Shown piece after piece: positions 1 through 8,158 of a DNA stretch of 64,000 nucleotides. Source of the stretch: DASWJS01 sp036397035 (GTDB lineage: Bacteria > Actinomycetota > AC-67). The position numbers and the translations under genes were made by a program. The notes below the pieces were generated by a model that saw nothing but the letters and a program-made list of their open reading frames with translations, searched no databases and was not told where the DNA came from. Where the stretch lies: positions 71,640 to 135,639 of the forward strand of contig DASWJS010000010.1 in assembly GCA_036397035.1 (NCBI GenBank), read 5' to 3'. Every line of letters begins with the position of its first letter. Positions within the stretch are counted from its first letter, which is position 1.

Positions 1-1
1 G

Positions 2-250
2 CTCGACAGTGACGGGCCCGACGCGGTGCTCACGGTCGCCGACACCGGCATCGGCATCCCCAGCAAGGACATTCCGCGAATCTTCGAGCGCTTCTACCGC
101 GTGGACCGGGCGCGATCGCGCGAGACCGGGGGCACGGGCCTGGGCCTGAGCATCGTCCGGCACATCGTGGAGAGCCACGGCGGCCGCGTCGAAGCGCAGA
201 GCGAGCTGGGCGCGGGAACGACCTTCACCGTCCGCCTCCCGCTGGCCTGA
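2..250 (+). CDS. Sensor histidine kinase, C-terminal fragment (PhoR-like)
   Basis: The last 82 residues of a two-component sensor kinase; the gene begins before the window. The visible part is the HATPase_c ATP-binding domain: G1 box DTGIGIP (about residues 14-20 of the fragment), F box with IFERFYR, and G2 box GGTGLGLSIV, ending in a short VRLPLA tail as usual for OmpR-partnered kinases. The dimerisation helix with the phospho-accepting His and any membrane segments are outside the window. It lies 164 bp upstream of pstS on the same strand, so a phosphate-sensing PhoR role is inferred from context; the likely partner regulator is encoded on the opposite strand about 8.3 kb away. Confidence 0.9.
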   Translation, partial: LDSDGPDAVLTVADTGIGIPSKDIPRIFERFYRVDRARSRETGGTGLGLSIVRHIVESHGGRVEAQSELGAGTTFTVRLPLA

Positions 251-288
251 CGACAGATCCGCCCACGCGAGAGGCGTCGGCGCGCAAC

Positions 289-321
289 GTTCTCCTGCCG
301 TTCATCGTCCGTTCGCACGGC
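289..321 (+). promoter_or_regulatory. Pho-box-like 11-bp direct repeat upstream of pstS
   Basis: Three consecutive 11-mers start at 289, 300 and 311: GTTCTCCTGCC, GTTCATCGTCC, GTTCGCACGGC. Direct repeats at 11-bp pitch with a GTTCA/GTTCAC core are the known layout of PhoB/PhoP-family operators. A TACTCT -10-like hexamer follows at 349-354, 27 bp after the last repeat; the same 27-bp distance is seen at the response-regulator promoter in this window. Binding is inferred, not shown. Confidence 0.65.
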
Positions 322-414
322 GCATGCATTCGGGAAAAGTCGGCTTCGTACTCTCCGCCACGCATGGTGAGGATTCGCCCAAAAAGGGCGACACCAGACC
401 AAGGGAGGGAACCC

Positions 415-1614
415 ATGGGCAGCAGAAAGGTGGTCGCCGTCGCGGTCGTCGCGGCGATTGGCCTCTCGGCGGGCCTCGTCCACGCCGAGCCGACGGTCGG
501 GTCGCCACTGGTGGGCGAGTACTGCAGCGCCGGTTCGTCGATCAGCGGCACGGGCGCGTCGTTCGCCAAGAACGCGCACAACAACGTCTTCATCCCCGCC
601 TACGACGGGGACTGTGGCGAGGGAGCGGTGTCCTACAGCTCGACGGGTTCGGGCGCGGGCAAGCTCGCGACCCGCAACCGCACGCACGCCTTCGGTGGGT
701 CCGACGAGCCGCTGGACGCGACCGAAGTCGCTATCGACTCCGGAGACACCGGCGATCCGAACGCGCCCAACCCCGGCGGGCGTGTGTCGCCGCTCCACCA
801 CATCCCGATCGCGCTCGGCGCCGTGACGGTGTCCTATAACCTCGCGATCTGCGGCATCACCGGTCAGGAGGCGATCAGCCTTCGCTCACCGATGATCGCC
901 GGGATCTTCTCCGGCGCGATAACGAAGTGGAACGACCCGCTGCTCACGCTCGAGAACCCGAACCTGGCGAACTGCAACCGCAGCATCACGCTCGTGGTGC
1001 GCGCGGACGGATCGGGGACGACCTACGCCTTCAAGGACTACCTGTCCAAGCGCAACCCGCTCTTCCAGGCGTACAAGTCCAACGACTTCAACACGGCGTG
1101 GCCGGCTGAGGACCTCGGTCTCAACACGCCCGTGCGGGGTCCCGGAAACGGCGGCGTCGCGGACGGCGTCAAGAACAACGACGCTTCGATCGGCTACGTC
1201 GAGCTGTCCACCGCGAAGAGCAAGGGCCTGAAATGGGCGCTCGTCGACGGCGCGACCGGCGTGTTCAACGCGCCGGATGACGGCCGCTCGGCGAACTGCG
1301 AGCTGGCCGCGACCGGCGCGACCCATCCGCCGTCCACGCTCTCGCCCGGCTGGGACGCCGTCTCCATCACCGACACGCCGAACCCGCTGGCCTACGCGAT
1401 CTGCACCTTCACCTACGCCCTGGTCTACAACGACCTGGCGACGGCCTTCGGCGGCGCGATGAGCCGTGCGCAGGCGCAGACGCTGGTCGACTACATGAAC
1501 CGCGCGCTCGAACCCGACGTGCAGGACGCGCTCGCCGATCACGGCTACGCGCCGCTGCCCGCGTCCCTGCAGGCGGTCGCGCAAGCCGGCATGGCCAGCG
1601 TCGCCTACGTCTAG
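415..1614 (+). CDS. pstS: Periplasmic-type phosphate-binding protein PstS
   Basis: The substrate-binding protein of the high-affinity phosphate ABC transporter. 399 residues with a classic signal peptide (about 1-24, cleavage after VHA) and no lipobox. PstS hallmarks are visible: GTGASF (45-50), SSTGSGAG (75-82), FGGSDEPL (93-100) and RADGSGTTYAF (about 196-206), the loops that cradle phosphate. The start at 415 is chosen over the in-frame ATG at 364 because an AGGGAGGG ribosome-binding site precedes it and the signal peptide begins there. pstC, pstA and pstB do not follow; a very large secreted protein begins directly after the stop. Regulation by the Pho-box-like repeat at 289-321 is inferred. 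Confidence 0.93.
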   Translation: MGSRKVVAVAVVAAIGLSAGLVHAEPTVGSPLVGEYCSAGSSISGTGASFAKNAHNNVFIPAYDGDCGEGAVSYSSTGSGAGKLATRNRTHAFGGSDEPLDATEVAIDSGDTGDPNAPNPGGRVSPLHHIPIALGAVTVSYNLAICGITGQEAISLRSPMIAGIFSGAITKWNDPLLTLENPNLANCNRSITLVVRADGSGTTYAFKDYLSKRNPLFQAYKSNDFNTAWPAEDLGLNTPVRGPGNGGVADGVKNNDASIGYVELSTAKSKGLKWALVDGATGVFNAPDDGRSANCELAATGATHPPSTLSPGWDAVSITDTPNPLAYAICTFTYALVYNDLATAFGGAMSRAQAQTLVDYMNRALEPDVQDALADHGYAPLPASLQAVAQAGMASVAYV

Positions 1615-4600
1615 GTGCACACCGGCCTCACCGCAGGGCTGCCCGAGGAGCGACTCGCTCCTCGGGCAGCCCGCAAGCGGGCCCGCGCTCGCGCGGCGGC
1701 GATCGCGGGCTGCGCGCTGCTCGTGCTGGCGGGCAACGCCTCGGCGGCGGCTCCCCCCGCTGATCCGGTGGGCGCGCGGCTCGGCCTTCAGCCCGGCGGC
1801 CCTCGCATGCAGCCGGTCAACACGCCCGCGGCCGTCGCGCGAGTGGCGGTCGTGCCCGGATCTCCCGCCAGCGAGGCGTGGGCGATCGGTTTCACGCACG
1901 CGCCGGGCAAGGGCTACGGACGCGCGACGGCCGTGGGTCAGACGGTGTTCCTGCGATACACGAACGCGACCGGTTGGATCCTGCACGGCCCGCCGGTCAA
2001 CGCGAGCGGCAACCCGGTCAACGAACCACTGTCCAGCCTCGCGCTCGTTTCGACCGGCGAGGGGTGGGCCGTCGGCTCCCAAGGCGCGCTGTACCACCGC
2101 CTTCCGGGTGGGCGATGGGTGCTTCAGCCGCAGCGCCTGACCACCAACGCGCTCTTTCGCGTCGCGCTCGCCGAACGTCCCGACGGGATCTACGGATACG
2201 CGGTCGGAGCGAACCTGACCATTCTTCGGCTCGCGCCCCAGGGCTGGACGCGCGACCAGGCGACGAGCCAGGTTCCCACGCCGGGCAACAACCTGCCGGA
2301 CCTGGTGTCCGTCGCGATGTCCTCCCCGAGCGACGCGTGGGCCGTGTCCGGCATCAACTCCAACCAGCTCTGGATCCTTCACCGCACCGAAGGCGGGTGG
2401 GAACGTGTGCTGACCGGACGGACGATCTTCGACTCACCGCCCGCGCCCGTGTCGGGCCAGGGGGGCACAACGGTCAACCAGTTCGCGCGCGGCGCGGGCG
2501 TCGCGACGGACGGCGCCCGGGTGTGGATCAGCGGGAGCATGCAGCCGATCGACGCCACCCGGCCGACCGGCGACGCCTCGACCGCCGATCGTTCGCGCCC
2601 CTTCGTCGTACGCCTGAGCGACGGCGGGAGCCGGATCACGTCCTACTGCCCGCCGCTCTACCAGTTGTCGTCCTCGGGCGTCGAGTCGACCATCGACGTG
2701 TGTGACCGGCGATTCCCGTTCGCGACCGGGTCGCTGTTCGGCCTCGCGGCGACCGGCGGCGAGGTCTTCGCCGGCGGCTTCGGCCTGTTCCACTACGCCG
2801 GCGGACGCTGGACGCGCGAGCCGAACACCGCCGGGTACGTCGCCTCGCTCGCGTTCTCCTCACGGGAAGAAGGATGGGCCGCGTCGCCCGGCAACGTGTT
2901 CAGCGGCTCCGGCACCGCTTCCAGCACGAGCATCACGCTCGGCCACTGGACCACCAGGCCGCAGACGCCCGCGATTCGGCGCTGGCCCCATGCGGACACG
3001 CGCATGCTCGAAGCCGTCGCGGCGGCGCCCGGCGGCCCGGGCGCGACCGCCGTCGGCCGGGACGGAGCCATCGTCTCGCTCACCGCCGACGCCGGATGGG
3101 AAGTGCAGGACTCGCCGACGGAGGCGTCGCTTCACGCGATCGCCTGGCCCGAAGCGGATCGCGCGTTCGCGGTCGGAGAGGACGGCGCCATCGCGGTCTG
3201 GGACGGCAGGCGATGGCGGCTTCACGCAGACTCCGGCTTGGTGGACGAGCCGCTTTACGGCGTCGCGGTTGCCGGCGATCGCGGGGTCGCGGTCGGCAAG
3301 GGCGGCACGATCCTTCGGTACGACGACGGACGCTGGCGGCGCGACCCCGCCTCGGGCGCGCTGGCAACCGGACGCCTCAACGCCGTCGCGAAGGCAGGCG
3401 GCGCGTTCGTGATCGCGGGCGACAAGGGAACGATCCTGGTGGACGAGGGCGCGGGCTGGCGCGCAATCACTTTCTTGCGGGACAAGCTGGCGTTCGGCCA
3501 GGACTCCGCGCAACCGAACCTGCTCACCGTCGCCGGACTCCCCGACGGGACTGCCCTCATCGGCGGCGAGGTCGGAACGTTCGTCGAGCGCTCGCCCGCG
3601 GGCGCCTTCCGACTCGCCCGCTTGCCCTCCCTTGAGGGCACCGTCTACGCGCTCGCGGCGCGCCGCGATGCACGCGGCGCGCTTCGCGTCGTCGCCTCGG
3701 TAGGCACCGCCTCCTCGCGCTACGCGGGATCGTCCTTCCTGGCGCAGGGCCACGGCTGGCTGTTCGCGAACGACGGCCGGCATTGGCGCGACGTGTCGCT
3801 GGGCCGGGCGGCGGCGAGCACGCCGGACCTCGATGCGCCGGCCCTGCGCGACGCGAGCTACGGCCTTGCGCTCGACGCTGGCGGCGACCGGGGCTGGGCG
3901 GTCGGCGGCTTCCCGCGCGAAGTCTTCGACGAGGACGGGCACCTCCGCTCGACCGAGACGTCATCGATCTGGCGGCTCGACTTGGGTGGACCGCCCGCGG
4001 GCGCGCCCACGCAGACGGCTGGGGTCCCGCCTGCGAGCCCCGGCCTCACCTTCGCGTTCCTCGCCGACACGGCGTGCGCGACGGGGTTGTGCTCGGCGGT
4101 GCTCGGGTCGGGGTCGCGAGGCGACGTGATCGCGACAGAGGCGCTGCGCGCGATCGACGCGCTCGGGCGGCGCGGAATCGTTCGCTTCGCGCTGCACGGC
4201 GGCGACCTTCGTCGCAACGGCTTCCCCGACGAGCTGCTGCCGGTGCGCACGCTGCTCGACGACGTGAGCGTGCCGGTCTTCGGCGTCATCGGCGACAAGG
4301 ATCTCTTCGCGGGCCTCGGACCGTCGGTGGGCGAACAGGAAGGCGGCCTGCTCCCATCCAACGGCTACTACGTCCGGACGCTGGCCGACCGGCCCGGCCC
4401 GTGGGGCGAGGGGCCGCTGCCCGACGGGTTCGACGAGGTGCGCGTCCCCGGCCAGCAGGCGGCGCGAGCCGGGGCGCGCACCCACTACGCGTTCGACGTG
4501 CGCTCGCCGGCCGGGCGAGTCCGGATCGTGGTGCTGGACACGTCGGTGACGCCGCTCGCCTCCAACGTCGAGGGCCAGAACCCGCAGGAGGAGCAGACCG

Positions 4601-5832
4601 CGTGGCTCCAAGCGGTCCTTGCCGACGCGCGGACCGCGGGGATCCCGTCCGTCGTCGCCATGCACCAGCCGCTCGTGTTGCCGGTCAGCACTGCAGCCGA
4701 CGCGTCCGTGCTCACCGGGATCCTCACCGGGAGCGGCGCTTCGCTGGCGCTCGCCGGGCACCGGCGCTCGAACGAGGTCGTCTTCACGCCCGACGAGCAG
4801 TCGCCCGACCGCCTTCCGGTCGGCATCTTCGGCGGAGGTGGCACGCCGCTGCAGCGCGAGTCCGACCCGAACCGAGGCGCCTACCACGCCTGGCAGCTCG
4901 TCACGATCGACCCGGACCCGGTCGCGCGAACGCTCACCGGGCGGGCGCCGGCGACGATCCTTTCCATCCCGGTCCTGGAGTCGGTCGCGCTGGATGCGCG
5001 GGACGGGCGCGCAGTCGTCGCGGGAGGCACGCTTCGCTTCGCGGGGCTCGGACGCATCCCCGACGTGGGCGGGCCGCACGCGCTCGGTCGCGCGCCCGAC
5101 CAGGAGCAGGGTCGCGCGACCTACCTGGCCTTCCCGCAAGGGGACCGCTGCGGCCTGCTGCAGGATCCCGTGCGCGATGGCTGCCTCGGCCGGGACGTAT
5201 TGCCGCCGTGGTATCGCTTCACGACCGAGGACCGCGGGATCGCGGCTTTCGTGCGACCCGACCCTGCGAACCCGCGCGCGCCCTACCGCGACGCCGAGGG
5301 CAACCTGGAGCTGGACGAGCACGGCGGCCTGTTGTGCGCGTTCCGCCCGGGCACGACCTCGGTCGTGCTGGAGGCCGGCGTCGTGGGCGCGCGCGTTCCC
5401 ATCGTCGTCGGGGGCGGGAGCGGTCCGTGCATCCCCGGCACGTTCGCGCTCCCGCTGGAGCAGCCTCCGCCGGGCGAGCCGGCCCTCGACGAGCCCGCGT
5501 CGCTGGACGACGAGCCGTTCCTCACCACCCGTTCGCGGATCCCGGACCCGGCGGCGGTGGCTGGGATCGCGCTGCCGATCATCAACACCGCGCCCGCGCC
5601 CCCCGCCGGCGGCGGCGGGCAGAGGCAGCAGAAGCACGAGGCCGTCTCCGAACGCGCCGACGCCACAGCGCTGCCCGTCCGGAACCGCTCGGCCTCGCCC
5701 GCCCCGATCGCAGCCGTGTTGATCCTGGGCGCCTTCGCGCTCGCGCTCGGCGCGACCGGCACGAGGCGACCGATTGCTCGTCCGTCAGCCGCCGGCGTCC
5801 CCACCGGTCAAGCCCCGAGGAGGCAACGATGA
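1615..5832 (+). CDS. Large surface protein: beta-propeller repeats plus calcineurin-like phosphoesterase region, C-terminal membrane anchor
   Basis: 1405 residues, beginning at a GTG directly after the pstS stop. A basic n-region and hydrophobic stretch (about 22-45) form a signal peptide. Residues about 55-760 hold repeats with GWAVG, AWAV and AVGEDGAI-type motifs like Ycf48/BNR propellers. From about 810 the sequence resembles calcineurin-like phosphoesterases: FAFLADT, HGGDL (about 860), VIGDKDLF (about 889, where GNHD/GNHE is usual), VLDTS (about 972), MHQPL (about 1015) and AGHRR (about 1046, where GHxH is usual). The metal-binding set is therefore degenerate. A single membrane helix with a short basic tail (about 1362-1382) ends the protein. 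The stop overlaps the ftsH start (ATGA), so the two are translationally coupled. Activity on phosphoesters is inferred from fold and neighbours only. Confidence 0.75.
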   Translation: MHTGLTAGLPEERLAPRAARKRARARAAAIAGCALLVLAGNASAAAPPADPVGARLGLQPGGPRMQPVNTPAAVARVAVVPGSPASEAWAIGFTHAPGKGYGRATAVGQTVFLRYTNATGWILHGPPVNASGNPVNEPLSSLALVSTGEGWAVGSQGALYHRLPGGRWVLQPQRLTTNALFRVALAERPDGIYGYAVGANLTILRLAPQGWTRDQATSQVPTPGNNLPDLVSVAMSSPSDAWAVSGINSNQLWILHRTEGGWERVLTGRTIFDSPPAPVSGQGGTTVNQFARGAGVATDGARVWISGSMQPIDATRPTGDASTADRSRPFVVRLSDGGSRITSYCPPLYQLSSSGVESTIDVCDRRFPFATGSLFGLAATGGEVFAGGFGLFHYAGGRWTREPNTAGYVASLAFSSREEGWAASPGNVFSGSGTASSTSITLGHWTTRPQTPAIRRWPHADTRMLEAVAAAPGGPGATAVGRDGAIVSLTADAGWEVQDSPTEASLHAIAWPEADRAFAVGEDGAIAVWDGRRWRLHADSGLVDEPLYGVAVAGDRGVAVGKGGTILRYDDGRWRRDPASGALATGRLNAVAKAGGAFVIAGDKGTILVDEGAGWRAITFLRDKLAFGQDSAQPNLLTVAGLPDGTALIGGEVGTFVERSPAGAFRLARLPSLEGTVYALAARRDARGALRVVASVGTASSRYAGSSFLAQGHGWLFANDGRHWRDVSLGRAAASTPDLDAPALRDASYGLALDAGGDRGWAVGGFPREVFDEDGHLRSTETSSIWRLDLGGPPAGAPTQTAGVPPASPGLTFAFLADTACATGLCSAVLGSGSRGDVIATEALRAIDALGRRGIVRFALHGGDLRRNGFPDELLPVRTLLDDVSVPVFGVIGDKDLFAGLGPSVGEQEGGLLPSNGYYVRTLADRPGPWGEGPLPDGFDEVRVPGQQAARAGARTHYAFDVRSPAGRVRIVVLDTSVTPLASNVEGQNPQEEQTAWLQAVLADARTAGIPSVVAMHQPLVLPVSTAADASVLTGILTGSGASLALAGHRRSNEVVFTPDEQSPDRLPVGIFGGGGTPLQRESDPNRGAYHAWQLVTIDPDPVARTLTGRAPATILSIPVLESVALDARDGRAVVAGGTLRFAGLGRIPDVGGPHALGRAPDQEQGRATYLAFPQGDRCGLLQDPVRDGCLGRDVLPPWYRFTTEDRGIAAFVRPDPANPRAPYRDAEGNLELDEHGGLLCAFRPGTTSVVLEAGVVGARVPIVVGGGSGPCIPGTFALPLEQPPPGEPALDEPASLDDEPFLTTRSRIPDPAAVAGIALPIINTAPAPPAGGGGQRQQKHEAVSERADATALPVRNRSASPAPIAAVLILGAFALALGATGTRRPIARPSAAGVPTGQAPRRQR
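1636..1672 (+). terminator. Perfect 16-bp stem hairpin just after the pstS stop codon
   Basis: GGGCTGCCCGAGGAGC at 1636-1651 and its exact reverse complement at 1657-1672, with a 5-nt loop. There is no T-tract, and the hairpin lies inside the first 20 codons of the next gene. It may be a partial terminator or mRNA stabiliser that raises pstS expression over the downstream genes; the role is inferred. Confidence 0.55.
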
Positions 5833-7823
5833 AGCTCGCAACAGTCGTGGCACGGTACGGTCGCGTCGCCGCGGACCGGTCAGTTCCGTTCCTCAAGGAC
5901 GCGGGCGGCGCGCTTGTCCGACGCATCCGCGCGATCAAGCCGCTCACCGCGTCACTCGGCCTGCTCGTCGTGGTGCTGTTCGCGATCTACCTTGCGCTGC
6001 TCGCGGCGATCCGGCCGGTCGAGATCGGCTTCGAGTCTTCCGTGGACGCGCTGCGCGAGCACATCGCGAACGGGCGCGTCGTCAATGCCACGTTCTACGA
6101 CGAGGACGCCCGCGTCATGGTCATGCGCGACGACGCGTTGCGCTTCTGGACCGCCTACCCGCGCTCGGACGCGCAGACGGCCGAGCTGATGGACTCGCTG
6201 CTGGAATCCGGCGCCCGCGTCCTCGTCGATCAGCAGACCGGGAAGGCGCAGACACGATTCGTCGCGCAGTTCCTCATGCCGCTGATAATCCTCGCCTCGC
6301 TCTTCGGCCTGTTCTTCATGTTGATGGCCGGCAAGGGCGGTGTGGCGGAGTTCGCCAACTTCTCGCGCCTCGCAGGACGGCGCAAGGACGGCGCCGGCGA
6401 TCAGATCACGTTCGCCGACGTCGCCGCCGCCAAGGAAGCCAAGATCGAGCTGCAAGAGGTCGTCGATTACCTCGGCGATCCCACCCGCTTCGCCGCGCTC
6501 GGCGCGCTCGCTCCGAAGGGAGTCCTGCTGGCCGGTCCGCCGGGCACCGGCAAGACGCTGCTCGCCCGGGCGGTCGCCGGCGAGGCCGGCGTGCCGTTCT
6601 TCTCCCTGTCCGGCTCGGAATTCGTCGAATCGCTCGTCGGCGTTGGCGCGGCGCGCGTCCGCGACCTGTTCCGTCAGGCGCGCGAAGCGGCCCCCGCGAT
6701 CGTCTTCATCGACGAGCTGGACGCCGCGGGACGGCAGCGCGGGGCCGGCATGGGCCAGGGCAACGACGAACGCGAGCAGACCCTGAACCAGATGCTCGTC
6801 GAGATGGACGGCTTCTCGGTGACCTCCGGCGTCGTGATCCTCGGCGCGACCAACCGGCCCGACATCCTGGATCCCGCGCTGCTGCGCCCGGGGCGCTTCG
6901 ACCGGCAGGTCGTCGTGGACGCGCCGGACATCGACGGGCGGACCGAGATTCTTCAGCTGCACGCGCGCCGGCGGCCGCTCGGCGAGGAGGTGGACCTTCA
7001 CCGAGTCGCCAAGCAGTGCCCCGGTTTCACCGGCGCGGACCTCGCCAACCTGGTGAACGAAGCGTCGCTGCTCGCCGTGCGCGCGCGACGGACCGCGATC
7101 GCGCAGGCCGACCTCGAGGAAGCCATCGACCGCGTCGTTGCCGGGCCGGAGCGGCGCAGCCACGTGCTCACCGCGGAGGAGCGACGCATCGTCGCCTACC
7201 ACGAGGCGGGCCACGCGGTGACCGCGGCGGCGATCGGGATGTCGACCGGCGTGCAGAAGCTCTCGATCATTGCGCGCGGCCGCTCGCTCGGCCACACGAC
7301 CACCTACGCGATCAGCGACCGCCTGGTCCTGGCGCGCTCGGATCTGCACCGCCGGCTCGTCACGACGCTCGGCGGCGTCGCCGTCGAGCAGCTCGTCTTC
7401 GGCGAGGTGACGACCTCCTCCCAAGGAGACCTCCGCTCGGCAAGCGACCTCGCGCGCTCGATGGTCGCCACGTACGGCATGGGCAAGGCGCTCGGACGCG
7501 TCGCGGTCGCGAAGGCCGCCGGCGAGGTCTTCCTCGGCCGCGACTTCACGCAGATGCAGCAGGTGTCGCCGGCGACGCTCGAAGCGGTCGACGGAGAGAT
7601 CCGCGAGCTGCTCGAGCAGGCCGAGCACGCGGCGGCCGAGGCCCTGCGCGCCAACCGCGCGCGTGTGGAGGAGATCGCGGCGCTGCTGCTCGAGCATGAG
7701 ACCCTGTCGGGCGTGCCGCTGGAGGACATCCTCGGCCGCGTCAAGCCGGCGAAGACGCCCGCCCACGCCCTGCCCCGCAGTCGCGCCCGCCGCCGCGCCA
7801 CCGAACGCGTCGTCCTTCCCTGA
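5829..7823 (+). CDS. ftsH: ATP-dependent zinc metalloprotease FtsH
   Basis: A membrane-anchored AAA+ protease that extracts and degrades membrane and regulatory proteins. 664 residues. Two membrane helices (about 37-60 and 147-167) flank a small external domain. The AAA module has Walker A GPPGTGKT (about 236-243), Walker B IVFIDELDAAG (about 291-301) and the second region of homology ATNRPDILDPALLRPGRFD. The zinc site HEAGH is at about 458-462, with the third ligand Asp in SQGDLRSASD (about 534). The start ATG has an AGGAGG site and overlaps the upstream stop by 4 bp. Its place behind pstS and a surface protein is unusual; ftsH normally sits near tilS-hpt-folE. A second, housekeeping ftsH elsewhere is likely but cannot be seen here. 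Confidence 0.95.
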   Translation: MKLATVVARYGRVAADRSVPFLKDAGGALVRRIRAIKPLTASLGLLVVVLFAIYLALLAAIRPVEIGFESSVDALREHIANGRVVNATFYDEDARVMVMRDDALRFWTAYPRSDAQTAELMDSLLESGARVLVDQQTGKAQTRFVAQFLMPLIILASLFGLFFMLMAGKGGVAEFANFSRLAGRRKDGAGDQITFADVAAAKEAKIELQEVVDYLGDPTRFAALGALAPKGVLLAGPPGTGKTLLARAVAGEAGVPFFSLSGSEFVESLVGVGAARVRDLFRQAREAAPAIVFIDELDAAGRQRGAGMGQGNDEREQTLNQMLVEMDGFSVTSGVVILGATNRPDILDPALLRPGRFDRQVVVDAPDIDGRTEILQLHARRRPLGEEVDLHRVAKQCPGFTGADLANLVNEASLLAVRARRTAIAQADLEEAIDRVVAGPERRSHVLTAEERRIVAYHEAGHAVTAAAIGMSTGVQKLSIIARGRSLGHTTTYAISDRLVLARSDLHRRLVTTLGGVAVEQLVFGEVTTSSQGDLRSASDLARSMVATYGMGKALGRVAVAKAAGEVFLGRDFTQMQQVSPATLEAVDGEIRELLEQAEHAAAEALRANRARVEEIAALLLEHETLSGVPLEDILGRVKPAKTPAHALPRSRARRRATERVVLP

Positions 7824-7855
7824 GTCGCCCTCGTCCGGTTCCGCGCGTTCTTGAC

Positions 7856-7873
7856 CCCCGAGCGCTCTCGGGG
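7856..7873 (+). terminator. Hairpin after ftsH
   Basis: CCCCGAG (7856-7862), a CGCT loop, then CTCGGGG. It is a short GC-rich stem 33 bp after the ftsH stop without a T-run, so only a weak terminator candidate. Confidence 0.35.
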
Positions 7874-7911
7874 AGCCTCACCGGACGCGAGCACCCGAGG
7901 AGAGGGTGATT

Positions 7912-7956
7912 ATGTCTAGCGCACTTGACAGCTCACGTCCGCCGGGCCGAAGATGA
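7912..7956 (+). CDS. 14-residue leader ORF coupled to hicA
   Basis: ATG at 7912 with a near-consensus AGGAGAGGG ribosome-binding site and codons for MSSALDSSRPPGRR; the stop TGA overlaps the hicA start (ATGA at 7953-7956). It is too short for homology. The strong ribosome-binding site on a tiny ORF, with hicA itself lacking one, suggests that translation of hicA depends on this leader. It could also be chance. Confidence 0.35.
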   Translation: MSSALDSSRPPGRR

Positions 7957-8158
7957 CCGGGCGCGAGGTGCTCCGGGTGCTTGCCCGTCGCGGCTGCGAG
8001 ATCGTTCGGCGCCGCGGCTCCCACGTGCGAGTCAGGTACGCCGGCTGCACGACCACGTTCCCGTCCACGCGGGTCAGGACCTTCCGCCCGGCACGCTTCG
8101 CGCGATCGAGCGCGACATGGAGCCCTGTCTGGGAAGAGGATGGTTGCGGGTGCGATGA
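7953..8158 (+). pseudogene. hicA: HicA-family mRNA interferase toxin, frameshifted
   Basis: HicA toxins are small dsRBD-fold RNases that cleave mRNA. The first 31 codons read MTGREVLRVLARRGCEI...RGSHVRVRYAG, with the catalytic-His region GSH. Beyond about position 8045 the family match moves to another frame, which gives VPVHAGQDLPPGTLRAIERD and ends at the TGA 8156-8158, overlapping the hicB ATG (ATGA), as expected for an intact hicAB operon. Frame 1 instead runs on into unrelated sequence. A single missing base around ACCACGTTCCCG would explain it. This may be a real inactivating mutation, an assembly error or, less likely, programmed frameshifting. Confidence 0.7.

Noticed and set aside
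3783..7823. 1346-codon open frame covering ftsH and part of the preceding gene
   Set aside because: The upstream part is an Arg/Ala-rich out-of-frame shadow of the propeller protein; ftsH starts at 5829 with its own ribosome-binding site.
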